The translations under genes and the position numbers were made by a program. From Demequina lutea (GTDB lineage: Bacteria > Actinomycetota > Actinomycetes > Actinomycetales > Demequinaceae), in NCBI RefSeq assembly GCF_013409005.1, contig NZ_JACBZO010000001.1, positions 1,054,001 to 1,118,000 on the forward strand: DNA of 64,000 nt, in the 5' to 3' direction. The notes below the pieces were generated by a model that was given only the letters and a program-made list of their open reading frames with translations, had not been told where the DNA came from and searched no databases. This document shows, one piece after another, positions 56,385-64,000 of the stretch (the first letter of the stretch is position 1; each line of letters opens with the position of its first letter).

Positions 56385-56521
56385 CTGATGTTAGTGTCAG
56401 AATAGAGGGCTTGACCGCTGGCCAAGAGCGCGCAAGTACGTTAATCTGAGGAAAACGTCAGGATAGGAACGGGAACACCGCACAGACGGTTCAGCATTCG
56501 ATAAACTGACGAAAACGTCAG
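56385..56521. promoter_or_regulatory. Three HipB-type operators, evenly spaced
   Basis: CTGA-N8-TCAG occurs at 56385-56400, 56446-56461 and 56506-56521, i.e. 61 and 60 bp apart. Sites 2 and 3 share the core GAAAACGTCAG, and all are followed by a GAT- or AAT-like tail. The last ends 14 bp before the hipB ATG. Inverted repeats upstream of hipBA are bound by HipB in characterised systems; the roughly six-turn spacing would place all sites on one DNA face. Confidence 0.7.
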
Positions 56522-56535
56522 ATTGGGCATCTTCC

Positions 56536-56880
56536 ATGGTTCTGCAACGTCAGTCCCGTCAGTCGGCGGCCCGTCGCGCCGCGGAGCGCGGGGCACTCGG
56601 CGCCATCGTGGCTGCCCGGCGCCAGGAACTGGGCCTGAGTCAAACTGAACTCGGTGACCTCGCGGGGGTTTCCTACCGCATCGTTCATCATCTCGAATCT
56701 GGCCGCTCGGACACGTCGCTCAAGCGAGTCGTAGCCGTCCTTGAGACGCTTGGGCTCCACTTGACCATCGAACGCGGCGCGGCTCCCGAGGTGCGCGCAG
56801 GTTGCGACATCGCCACGCAGTTCAACCTCGAGGCCGTCACCGCACCACCCGCTGGGCCGCCGAGCCAGGCAGCACCATGA
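56536..56880 (+). CDS. hipB: HipB-like antitoxin, XRE-family regulator
   Basis: Antitoxin and autorepressor of the adjacent HipA kinase, 114 residues. The helix-turn-helix spans LGAIVAARRQELGLSQTELGDLAGVSYRIVHHLE, with the LGLSQTELG turn typical of Cro/CI proteins. A short C-terminal tail (EVRAGCDIATQFN and Pro/Ala residues) may be the flexible part that contacts HipA. Overlaps hipA by four bases (ATGA). Confidence 0.85.
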   Translation: MVLQRQSRQSAARRAAERGALGAIVAARRQELGLSQTELGDLAGVSYRIVHHLESGRSDTSLKRVVAVLETLGLHLTIERGAAPEVRAGCDIATQFNLEAVTAPPAGPPSQAAP

Positions 56881-58136
56881 GCGCCGTGTCCGCTGGCGAT
56901 GAGTCACCGCGCCCGCCAGCCCTCGAGGACCTCAAGACGCTCCAAAGCGCTGAGGTCTTCAAGCAGGGTGCCCTGGCTGGCCACTTGACCCGCAACTCCC
57001 ATGGCGGGGTGGACTTTGCCTACACGCAGGAATGGGTCGACTGGGGACGGGCACCCGTCGCCACCACGTTGCCCGTCACGGTCGAGCCCGTCGTCACCGC
57101 TGCCGGGGCACTACCGCCCTTCTTCTCCGGACTGTTGCCCGAGGGAAGGCGGCTGAGCACACTGAGGCGAGCGACCAAGACCTCCCCAGACGATGAACTG
57201 ACGCTCCTGCTCGCCGTGGGTGCAGACACGGTCGGGGACGTGCGCGTGGTGGCCGATGGCTGGCAGGACACCCCCGTCGAACCCCACCTGAGCGTCGGCG
57301 ATTTTTCGGCAGTGCGCTTTGCCGACATTCGTCAGGAACTCACCACCGAGGTGGATCGCGTGGGATTGCCCGGCGTTCAGGACAAGGTGAGTGCCAGGAT
57401 GATCAACCTCCCCGCCACCGCGGCGGGCGCGAACGTGGTGCTCAAACTCAACCCCCCGGAGCTCAAGCACCTCGTTGACAACGAGGCGTTCTTCCTCAAT
57501 GCGGCGCGTCTGGCCGGAATTCGCACGGTGGACGCGCGGGTGGTGCACGACGCTGTGGGCGAGCCCGGCCTGGTGGTCACCCGGTTTGACCGCACGGCTG
57601 GCACGTCGCCCGGCACGCCCAACGGCGCACGAGCGGTGGAAGACGGATGCCAGGTTCTCGGGCGTTATCCGTCCGCGAAATACGCCGTCACCACCGAGGA
57701 GGTGCTGGGCAAGCTTGCCTCGCTGTGCGAAGCGCCCGTGCCCGCCGCCGCAGAGTACCTCGCACAGATCGTCTTCGCATACCTCACAGGCAACGGGGAC
57801 GCGCACGCCAAGAACTTCTCGATCATCCAAGACCAGACGGGGCGCTGGCAGCCCACCCCCGCATACGACCTTCCCAGCTCACAGCCCTACGGCGACTCCA
57901 CGTTGGCGCTGTCGCTCGGCGGCCGACGCGACGGCAACATCTCGGGAGCGCACTTCGTGGCGCTTGCGGAACACCTGGGCGTCAGGGCCCGAGCAGCGCG
58001 CACCATCATCGGTCGCGTCGCCGACTCCGCCGACATATGGATCGGCGAGCTCGATGCGCTGCCGTTCGACGGGGGAATCCTGCACAAACTCGCCCGCGTG
58101 ATCCTCCATCGACAGGAGTTGCTCCGGCAAGCCTGA
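56877..58136 (+). CDS. hipA: HipA-family serine/threonine kinase toxin
   Basis: Toxin of a type II toxin-antitoxin system; E. coli HipA phosphorylates glutamyl-tRNA synthetase and induces persistence. 419 residues. ATP- and peptide-loop PGVQDKVS (165-172), Lys190 in VVLKLNP, the catalytic loop GNGDAHAKNFS with Asp308 and the metal-binding AYDL (Asp331) are all intact, so the kinase should be active. The target here is unknown. ATG overlaps hipB. The N-terminus has a HipA_N-like domain with FSGLLPEG. Confidence 0.88.
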   Translation: MSAVSAGDESPRPPALEDLKTLQSAEVFKQGALAGHLTRNSHGGVDFAYTQEWVDWGRAPVATTLPVTVEPVVTAAGALPPFFSGLLPEGRRLSTLRRATKTSPDDELTLLLAVGADTVGDVRVVADGWQDTPVEPHLSVGDFSAVRFADIRQELTTEVDRVGLPGVQDKVSARMINLPATAAGANVVLKLNPPELKHLVDNEAFFLNAARLAGIRTVDARVVHDAVGEPGLVVTRFDRTAGTSPGTPNGARAVEDGCQVLGRYPSAKYAVTTEEVLGKLASLCEAPVPAAAEYLAQIVFAYLTGNGDAHAKNFSIIQDQTGRWQPTPAYDLPSSQPYGDSTLALSLGGRRDGNISGAHFVALAEHLGVRARAARTIIGRVADSADIWIGELDALPFDGGILHKLARVILHRQELLRQA

Positions 58137-58185
58137 GTCTCGGCCACCGCTGAGGGGGAGAACCGGCCTCGTGACCTTAGCTCGC

Positions 58186-58368
58186 CGCATCGGCCCCAAG
58201 CCACGCCAGTGCGCCCTGCGCCGCGACCATGCCCATGCTGAACCACGTCTGTACTGAACCACGCCTGCAGCAGGTAGCCGCCCGTGGGGGCCTCCCAGTC
58301 GAGCATCTCGCCCGCGACGAACGTGCCTGGCAGACGCCGTAGCATGAGGTGCTCGTCTACCTCCGACG
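58186..58368 (-). pseudogene. C-terminal fragment of a flavoprotein (second copy of the downstream gene)
   Basis: Minus-strand residues EVDEHLMLRRLPGTFVAGEM and DWEAPTGGYLLQA match the last ~55 residues of the intact flavoprotein at 60,763-60,945 almost exactly. A 16-bp tandem duplication around 58,240-58,257 shifts the frame, and homology starts abruptly at 58,368 with nothing of the first 370 residues. The fragment lies between hipA and the second 48-bp repeat. Confidence 0.75.
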
Positions 58369-58422
58369 ACGATGATCCGCCAGAAGCGGTCCCTGCCTCC
58401 CGCGGATGCGCGTCGTCGGGCA

Positions 58423-58470
58423 AGCACCGCTTGAGACCGTCCTTCGGGGCGGTTTTTTGCGTTGGTGGTG
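58423..58470 (+). repeat. 48-bp direct repeat, copy 2
   Basis: Perfect copy of 49799-49846, the tRNA-Ala terminator, but with no tRNA before it. It marks the right edge of the accessory region, just upstream of the acyltransferase gene. Confidence 0.9.
58436..58459 (+). terminator. Rho-independent terminator (orphan copy)
   Basis: Same 7-bp UUCG hairpin plus six T as at 49812-49835. It could end hipBA transcription in its present location. Confidence 0.75.
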
Positions 58471-58548
58471 GTCGTGCGTCGGCCCGAGATGGCTCATGTC
58501 TATAGTGACAGCGTGGACGCGGCGACCGAGACCTCTCCTGGAGACAGC

Positions 58549-60690
58549 GTGACCACCAGGGCGCGGGGCCGCTTCCGACCCGACGTTGAGGCGCTGCGGG
58601 CGCTCGCGATCACCCTGGTGCTGTTGTTCCACGCGGGAGTGACCTTCGTGCCGGGCGGGTTCGTCGGCGTCGACGTGTTCTTCGTGATCTCGGGATTCCT
58701 CATCACCGGTCTGCTCGTGCGCGAGCTCGAGGGATCGGGGCGCATTCGCCTCGCCAATTTCTACGCCCGACGCGTCCGCCGGCTCATCCCCGCAGCGGTG
58801 ACGGTCCTGGCGTTCGTTGCCGTGGTGACATTGCGCTTCTCACCGGGCGGCTATCGGGACGAGTACGGCTCCGACATCTCGTCGGCCGCGGGCTATTGGG
58901 CGAACTGGCACTTCGCGGCTCGAGCGGTGAACTACCTGGGATCCCAGTTGGCCCCGTCCCCGGTTCTGCACTATTGGTCGCTCTCGGTCGAAGAGCAGTT
59001 CTATGTGGTGTGGCCGGTGCTGCTGGCCCTTGTCGCCGTGGGCGTGCGCCGGTGGTCGTGGCGCATCCGGCCGGCGATGGCCATCGCCCTAGGCGCGGTC
59101 GCCGTGCCGTCCTTCGTGTGGAACGTCATGGAAACGGCGTCGAACCAGCCCTTCGCATTCTTCGACACGGGCGCGCGGATGTGGGAACTGTCCCTCGGCG
59201 GGTTGGTGGCCATCGGGGCGCCCCTGTGGTCGAAACTGCCGCGACGCGTGCGAATGGTGGGCACCGTCGTGGGGTTGGGCGCCGTCGCGGTCTCGGCCTT
59301 GGCCGTGCACGAGGCGATGCCGTGGCCGGGGACGCTCGCGCTCTTGCCGACGGTCGGCACCGCGCTCATCATCGTCTCCGGGTCCGCCGGTACCCACGCT
59401 CCGGTGATGACGGGGGCGCTGTGGCGCCCGCTCGTGTGGGTCGGCGGAATGTCCTACTCGCTGTATCTGTGGCACTGGCCCGTCCTGATTGCGGCGAGAG
59501 AGATCTGGGGTCCGGGCACCGTCGCCAGGGGGCTTGGGGCCATTGGTGTGGCCTTTGTGCTTGCATGGCTCACGCATCGCTTCATCGAGAACCCGGTGCG
59601 ATTCTCACCCAGGCTGACGGCGTCGGCCTGGCGTTCGCTCGCGATGGGTCTCGGACTGAGCGTGTGTGGTGTGGCGCTCGGCTTGGTCGTGACGCACCTG
59701 AGCCCGTCACTGCAGGCGACGCCGGGTGTGGGTGTCGATCCGACCGCGGCGGGCGCCCCTGCCACCGTCGACCTCACCACCGTTGATCCGACCGCGCCCC
59801 TTGGTGCGGCCGTCCTGTGGCCGGACCCGGTCGCGCGATGGGCAGACATCCCGAAGTCAGGGGCCGTCACGCCCGTGCCCGACCCTGGCGTCGCCATCAA
59901 TGACCGGCCCATCTACAACGACCCCAACTGTCACCTGATCATCGAGTTCAACGAGGTGACGCCCCGCTGGTGCATCGCGGGCGACACTCAGGCATCGCGG
60001 CGCATCGTGGTGGTCGGGGACTCGAAGGCGATCCAGTGGTACTCCGCGCTCAACGCGTACGGCTTGAAGAACGGCTGGCGGGTCGAATTCACGTCCAAGG
60101 CGAGCTGTCCCTTCTCCGAAGCGACCCTCATCGTCAGGTCGGCGCCATATACCCAGTGTGATGAGTGGAACCGCCTCGTGCTGGCGGGGCTCGACGCGAA
60201 TCCACCCGACGTCGTCATCACGTCGGGCATCTACGGGATCGCCTCCCCGCTGGGATCCTCCGCCGACGTACCCATGTCCGAGGCCGCGGGCATCGACGGA
60301 TACACGCTGCGATGGACACACCTCGAGTCCGAAGGCATCCACGTGATCGCACTGCTCGACAACCCGCAGCCGCCGCTCGACATCGACGAATGCGTGTTGC
60401 ACCACCTCTCGGACCTCGATCAGTGCGCACTGAACCGAAGCTCGGCCGTTGGGGTCAGTGGGGGACCGTCGATGCGCGAGGCGGCCGGCCGCACGCCGGG
60501 CGTGAGCGTCATTGACTTCACCGACTACTTCTGTGATGCGACCGTGTGCCCAGCGGTGATCGACAACGTGGTCGTCTACCGCGGCGGCTACCACCTGACC
60601 GACTCCTACGTCCGTACGCTCGCGCCGATGCTCGACTGGCAGCTCAACCAGATTCTGGGTACGACGGCGACTGCGACGGCGACACCGTAG
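58549..60690 (+). CDS. Acyltransferase-3 / SGNH membrane protein (OatA-like)
   Basis: Membrane O-acyltransferase for cell-surface sugars. The N-terminal Acyltransferase_3 domain (about 10 segments) opens with RFRPDVEALRALAITLVLLF and holds FHAG, VDVFFVISGFLI and HYWSLSVEEQFYVVWP. A C-terminal SGNH-like extracellular domain has VVVGDSKAIQW with Ser nucleophile and a late YHLTDSY. It may acetylate peptidoglycan or a surface polysaccharide. The GTG at 58549 has GGAG five bases upstream; ATG 58489 and GTG 58513 are in frame but lack a site. Length 713 residues from 58549. Confidence 0.87.
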   Translation: MTTRARGRFRPDVEALRALAITLVLLFHAGVTFVPGGFVGVDVFFVISGFLITGLLVRELEGSGRIRLANFYARRVRRLIPAAVTVLAFVAVVTLRFSPGGYRDEYGSDISSAAGYWANWHFAARAVNYLGSQLAPSPVLHYWSLSVEEQFYVVWPVLLALVAVGVRRWSWRIRPAMAIALGAVAVPSFVWNVMETASNQPFAFFDTGARMWELSLGGLVAIGAPLWSKLPRRVRMVGTVVGLGAVAVSALAVHEAMPWPGTLALLPTVGTALIIVSGSAGTHAPVMTGALWRPLVWVGGMSYSLYLWHWPVLIAAREIWGPGTVARGLGAIGVAFVLAWLTHRFIENPVRFSPRLTASAWRSLAMGLGLSVCGVALGLVVTHLSPSLQATPGVGVDPTAAGAPATVDLTTVDPTAPLGAAVLWPDPVARWADIPKSGAVTPVPDPGVAINDRPIYNDPNCHLIIEFNEVTPRWCIAGDTQASRRIVVVGDSKAIQWYSALNAYGLKNGWRVEFTSKASCPFSEATLIVRSAPYTQCDEWNRLVLAGLDANPPDVVITSGIYGIASPLGSSADVPMSEAAGIDGYTLRWTHLESEGIHVIALLDNPQPPLDIDECVLHHLSDLDQCALNRSSAVGVSGGPSMREAAGRTPGVSVIDFTDYFCDATVCPAVIDNVVVYRGGYHLTDSYVRTLAPMLDWQLNQILGTTATATATP

Positions 60691-60756
60691 GTGTAGCGGC
60701 TCGATCGCGCCGATCGCGCCGATCGCGGCAAGGGTGGTCGACGAGGGCGGGGCCCC

Positions 60757-62049
60757 TTACCCCGCCGCAGCGGCCTCGAGCCACGCCAGCGCACCCCGCG
60801 CCGCGACCACGCCCGTGCTGAACGACGCCTGCAGCAGGTAGCCGCCCGTGGGTGCCTCCCAGTCGAGCATCTCGCCCGCGACAAACGTGCCGGGGAGTCG
60901 GCGCAACATGAGGTGCTCGTCAACCTCCGACCACGCGATGCCGCCCGCGGTGGAGATCGCCCTGTCGATCGGCATCGTCCCCGTGACTACCACTGGCACC
61001 GCCTTGACCAGTGCGGCCATCGCGGCGGCGTCGCCCGGCAACTGGCCGCCGCCCGCTTCCCGTAGCAGTCCGATGGCCGCGGGGTCCAGGCCGATCGCAC
61101 GACGCAACCAGTTCGACGCCGAGTCCTTCGGCCGGCGGTGCTGCAGGCGCTCGGCGAGCTGGTCGACGGTGAGGTCGGGGCGGAGGTCGACCTCGACGAC
61201 GCATCGGGCGGCGGTGTTGAGCGCGGCGGCGTCGAGGGCCTCCCGGATGGCGCCGCCGCTCGCGTAGACGGGCCCGCCTTCGATCCCCGTCTTGGTGAGC
61301 ATCGCGTCGCCGCGCACGGGTGCGTTGAGAGAGGTGCCCCGCGGGCCGCGCACGGTCAGGGACACGTTCTTCAGGGGTGTTCCGGCGAACCTCTCGGCGA
61401 AGATCTGGGACCACTCGACCCGGACCCCAACGTTCGCGGCCCGCAGCGGCGTCACCTGCACGCCTAGCTCGGCGAACGGGCCCACCCATCCGCCGTCCGA
61501 ACCGAGGTGTGGCCACGATGCCCCGCCCAGGGCGAAGATCGTGACGTCGCTCGTGACTTCGGTCGTAACGCCGTCAGCGTCGGTGACGAGGAGAGCGTCG
61601 GCGCTGCCAGGGGAGCCGTTGCCGGCGTCGGCTGCCCCGCCTGCCCAGCCCGACCAGAACGTCCGACGCTCGATCCGCACCCCGAGTTCGTCGAGTCGTG
61701 CGAGCCACGCGCGGAACAGCGGCGTCGCCCGGAACGCCTCGGGGAACACCCGCCCGCTCGACCCGACGAACGTCGGCTCGCCCAGGCCGGCGCACCACTC
61801 GCGCAGGTCGTCGGGGCCGAACGCTACGAGCATCGGCGCAATCCTGTCTGCTGACCTGCCGTACCGCGTGACGAAGCGGTCGCGATCCTCCGAATGCGTG
61901 AGGTTCAACCCGCCGTGGCCCGCCAGCAGGAACTTGCGGCCGGGGGACGGCATGCGCTCATGAACCGTCACCGACACCCCTGCCCGCGCCAGCACCTCCG
62001 CGGCCATGAGGCCGGCGGGGCCGCCGCCGATGACGCGTGCGGTGGTCAT
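60757..62049 (-). CDS. NAD(P)/FAD-dependent oxidoreductase, BaiN/HI0933-like
   Basis: Flavoprotein, 430 residues. The N-terminal FAD motif GGGPAGLMAAEVLARAG is followed by GRKFLLAGHGGLNLTHS, the family signature, and the C-terminal TFVAGEMLDWEAPTGGYLLQ closes the FAD site. The reaction is unknown; BaiN reduces bile-acid intermediates but that is not implied here. It begins in the stop of the MarR gene (ATGA), so the regulator and enzyme are co-expressed. Its last ~60 codons are duplicated at 58,186-58,368. Confidence 0.88.
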   Translation of the reverse strand: MTTARVIGGGPAGLMAAEVLARAGVSVTVHERMPSPGRKFLLAGHGGLNLTHSEDRDRFVTRYGRSADRIAPMLVAFGPDDLREWCAGLGEPTFVGSSGRVFPEAFRATPLFRAWLARLDELGVRIERRTFWSGWAGGAADAGNGSPGSADALLVTDADGVTTEVTSDVTIFALGGASWPHLGSDGGWVGPFAELGVQVTPLRAANVGVRVEWSQIFAERFAGTPLKNVSLTVRGPRGTSLNAPVRGDAMLTKTGIEGGPVYASGGAIREALDAAALNTAARCVVEVDLRPDLTVDQLAERLQHRRPKDSASNWLRRAIGLDPAAIGLLREAGGGQLPGDAAAMAALVKAVPVVVTGTMPIDRAISTAGGIAWSEVDEHLMLRRLPGTFVAGEMLDWEAPTGGYLLQASFSTGVVAARGALAWLEAAAAG

Positions 62050-62507
62050 CAGGGCTGGTGGCTGGCATCGTGCGCGCCGCGGGCCGCGGCGGCTAGACGC
62101 AGGGTCGCGAGCGAGGTGCCGAGGGTGTCAAGGTTCGCCGCGGGCAAGGGCGCCCTGAAGAAAGCCTCGAGCTCCTCGTCAAAGACGACGCTCGCCGAGG
62201 CAAGCAGATCGCGGCCCGCGCCCGTGAGTTCAACGATCGACGAGCGACGATCGGCCGGATTGGCGCGGCGAACGCAGTTGCCTGCCGCCTCGAGTCGATC
62301 GACCGCCTGGCTGGTGCCACCCACGGTGATGGCAAGCGCGTTGGCGATATCGATCACCCTGCAGGAGGGCGTGGCGTCAATCACCATCATCAGGTTGACG
62401 CTGCCAAGGCTGACTCCGGCGTCCTTCATGAGGCGCGCATCGACCGTGTTCCACAGGATGGTCTCGAACCGCACCAGGTCGTCGAAAACCTTACGCAGAT
62501 CCACCAT
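62049..62507 (-). CDS. MarR family transcriptional regulator
   Basis: Winged-helix repressor, 152 residues, DNA-binding region ATPSCRVIDIANALAITVGG and TSQAVDRLEAAGNCVRRANP followed by the wing DRRSSIVELTGAG. The ATG at 62507 has GAGGGG upstream; an ATG ten codons earlier (62537) lacks one. Divergent from an esterase gene across an A+T-rich gap and overlapping the flavoprotein gene, so it probably controls both. Confidence 0.88.
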   Translation of the reverse strand: MVDLRKVFDDLVRFETILWNTVDARLMKDAGVSLGSVNLMMVIDATPSCRVIDIANALAITVGGTSQAVDRLEAAGNCVRRANPADRRSSIVELTGAGRDLLASASVVFDEELEAFFRAPLPAANLDTLGTSLATLRLAAAARGAHDASHQP

Positions 62508-62565
62508 GGTCGCCCCTCGAGTCGTGTCGGGAATCATAGCACCAACTAGATCGTCGTTAAGTGAC

Positions 62566-62593
62566 TTGACACTAAGTAGATTAGACGTAATGT
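62566..62593 (+). promoter_or_regulatory. Promoter of the esterase gene in the MarR divergent region
   Basis: A perfect TTGACA (62566-62571), a 16-bp spacer and TAATGT (62588-62593). The spacer and -10 lie within the interrupted dyad CACTA...TAGTG (about 62570-62597) and the smaller CTAA-N5-TTAG, likely MarR sites. Confidence 0.5.
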
Positions 62594-62654
62594 AGTGCTT
62601 ACGCTGGTCCAAGGGACCGGACGAAACCCACTCTTGTCCCCGATGTGGAGCAAC

Positions 62655-63560
62655 ATGACTCAGCAGCAACGACTGGCGCTCACCGAGATCTTCAGTCACC
62701 TTCCCTTTTCCATCACGGGTGACCCCGTGGAACAGCGGGTCAAGATGGAGGCCGCGTTGACAAGGATTCCCCTTGCTGGTGACGTCACAGTGGCCACGGG
62801 GTCGCTCGGGGGAATTCCCGTCCTCATCATTGATTCCCAGGGTGTTGACACGTCCAAGGTGCTCCTTCACTTTCACGGCGGGGTGTACGTCTTGGGCTCA
62901 GCCCGCGCTGGCGCGGGGCTTGCCGCCGCCCTCGGTAGGAGCGCGGGAATGAGGGTGATCTCGGTCGACTACAGGCTTGCCCCCGAGAACCCCTATCCGG
63001 CGGCGCTAGACGACGCGGTTGCCGCCTACCGCGCGGCGCTCGAGCAAACACCCACCTCGCACCTTGCCGTCTCGGGGGAGTCCGCCGGGGGAGGCCTCGC
63101 GACAGCGCTCATGGTTCGCTTGGCGGCCGAGGATCTTCCCCTTCCCGCCGCATCGGTGCTTCTGTCACCATGGGTTGATCTCACGCTGGCGGGCGACACC
63201 ATGGTCAGCAAGGCGTCGATCGATCCGTCGGTGCTCACCCCCGAGGGCTTGCGCGAGCGTGTTCCCGATTATGTGGGCGACGTTGATCCTGCGACGCCGC
63301 TGGTCAGCCCGATTTTCGCCGACCTGACGGGGCTTCCGCCGACGCTCATCCAGGTGGGCTCTCACGAGATCCTGCTTGACGATGCCGTGCGGCTCGCGGG
63401 TGTTGCCGCGGCGCACGATGTGAATGTCACCCTTCAGGTGACGCCCAAGGTGCCGCACGTCTTCCAGGCCTTTGCCGCCATCCTGGACGAAGGCAAGGCC
63501 GCAGTGGAACAGGTGGGCGCCTTCTTGCGCGCGTACGTTGGAATGGTGAGGAGCGACTGA
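62655..63560 (+). CDS. Alpha/beta hydrolase fold protein (hormone-sensitive-lipase-like esterase)
   Basis: Esterase of the HSL/GDXG family, 301 residues from the ATG at 62655, which follows GGAG. The oxyanion motif is HFHGGVYVLG (74-76 HGG, with Val at the usual third Gly), the nucleophile Ser143 sits in GESAGGG, and a late Asp and His (VPHVFQAF) complete the triad. Starts at 62643 or 62595 are in frame, but the latter precedes the predicted transcription start. Divergent from MarR; its stop overlaps the next gene by one base. Confidence 0.87.
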   Translation: MTQQQRLALTEIFSHLPFSITGDPVEQRVKMEAALTRIPLAGDVTVATGSLGGIPVLIIDSQGVDTSKVLLHFHGGVYVLGSARAGAGLAAALGRSAGMRVISVDYRLAPENPYPAALDDAVAAYRAALEQTPTSHLAVSGESAGGGLATALMVRLAAEDLPLPAASVLLSPWVDLTLAGDTMVSKASIDPSVLTPEGLRERVPDYVGDVDPATPLVSPIFADLTGLPPTLIQVGSHEILLDDAVRLAGVAAAHDVNVTLQVTPKVPHVFQAFAAILDEGKAAVEQVGAFLRAYVGMVRSD

Positions 63561-64000
63561 TGGCGACGGTTCGACTGATGGAGACAGCCCAGCAGCGCGC
63601 GCGAGCCGTGCGCTTCGATCGTTACGGAGACAGGTCCGTCCTCTACGTCGCGGACGTGCCGATGCCCATTCCGGCGGACGGCGAGGTGCTTGTTTCCATC
63701 CGTGCGGCGGCCATCAACCCCGGCGAGACGAGCATTCGCACGGGGGCACTCCATGAGCGCTTTCCCGCGACGTTTCCGTCGGGAGAGGGTACCGACCTCG
63801 CGGGGGTCGTCACGGAAGTGGGGGCCGATGTCGTCGACTTCGCCGTCGGAGACGAAGTGCTCGGATTCTCGTGGACGCGATCCAGTCACGCGACGCATGC
63901 CGCGGTGCCCGCGAGCCAACTCATCCTCAAGCCGGACTCGCTCGACTGGGAGACGGCGGGTTCGCTGGCCGTCGCGGGTTGCGCGGCGTACGCCGCGGTG
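63560..64000 (+). CDS. MDR-family NADP-dependent quinone oxidoreductase/alcohol dehydrogenase (3' end outside window)
   Basis: First 147 residues of a medium-chain dehydrogenase of the zinc-free quinone-reductase type. AVRFDRYGDRSVLYVADVPMP, AAAINPGETSIRTG, then GTDLAGVVTEVG and GDEVLGF are its N-terminal catalytic domain; the Rossmann domain lies beyond the window. The ATG at 63560 overlaps the esterase stop (TGATG); an ATG six codons later (63578) is an alternative. Probably co-expressed with the esterase under MarR control. Confidence 0.85.
   Translation, partial: MATVRLMETAQQRARAVRFDRYGDRSVLYVADVPMPIPADGEVLVSIRAAAINPGETSIRTGALHERFPATFPSGEGTDLAGVVTEVGADVVDFAVGDEVLGFSWTRSSHATHAAVPASQLILKPDSLDWETAGSLAVAGCAAYAAV

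Noticed and set aside
49712-58470. Classical tRNA-integrated prophage or integrative element
   Set aside because: No integrase, excisionase, replication or structural genes, and the repeat does not include tRNA sequence. Described as a repeat-bounded accessory region only.
60700-60732. Short tandem GATCGCGCC repeats after the acyltransferase gene
   Set aside because: Only three short units in a high-G+C gap; no sign of function.

Overview
The window is a 64 kb stretch of a high-G+C actinobacterial chromosome. The housekeeping gene order (leuD, murA-plsC-gpsA-ddl, DUF3515-thiL, rpmB, DAK2-recG, rsmD-coaD, DUF177-rpmF-rnc-mutM, rne-rplU-rpmA-obgE-proB, proA-nadD-rsfS) is the one usual in Micrococcales; a Demequina- or Cellulomonas-like organism is my inference. 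Many genes start with GTG, and many stop/start pairs overlap (ATGA, GTGA).

Layout. 1-8,016: LeuD (cut by the window edge), a MATE exporter, two sugar or nucleoside kinases, and a murA-plsC-gpsA-ddl block for cell wall and phospholipid synthesis. 8,030-16,445: DUF3515, ThiL, an unknown protein, a patatin, a DUF222 relic, L28, a DAK2 protein and RecG. 16,656-19,493: two tandem EAL phosphodiesterases of identical length, separated by a possible small RNA. 19,566-23,213: rsmD, coaD, DUF177, rpmF, rnc, mutM. 23,333-31,495: a DevR-like response regulator converging on a cydA-cydB-cydD-cydC operon whose last gene is a DevS-like GAF sensor kinase. 32,012-37,716: RNase E/G, L21, L27, ObgE, ProB. 37,754-40,879: a frameshifted FtsX-like relic and a PadR-ABC module. 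40,894-49,617: an esterase, proA, a 51-residue membrane peptide, nadD, a proline-rich membrane protein, rsfS, two phosphoglycerate-mutase-like phosphatases, an aldehyde dehydrogenase and an SDR.

49,712-58,470 is the accessory region. It starts at tRNA-Ala(GGC), and a perfect 48-bp copy of that tRNA's terminator lies 8.6 kb downstream. In between are a DUF3892 protein, a 1,247-residue membrane-anchored YobI-type P-loop NTPase with its own promoter and operator-like dyad, an azoreductase broken by a stop codon, an EamA transporter, a HipBA toxin-antitoxin pair with three evenly spaced operators, and a truncated flavoprotein copy. No integrase is visible. 58,549-64,000 holds an acyltransferase-3/SGNH protein, the intact flavoprotein with a MarR regulator, a divergent esterase, and the start of a quinone-oxidoreductase-like gene.

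The two most interesting points are (1) the cytochrome bd operon that appears to carry its own DevS-like sensor, with GGGAC/GTCCC dyads upstream of cydA and of the regulator gene, and (2) the YobI NTPase/HipBA island bounded by repeated terminators.
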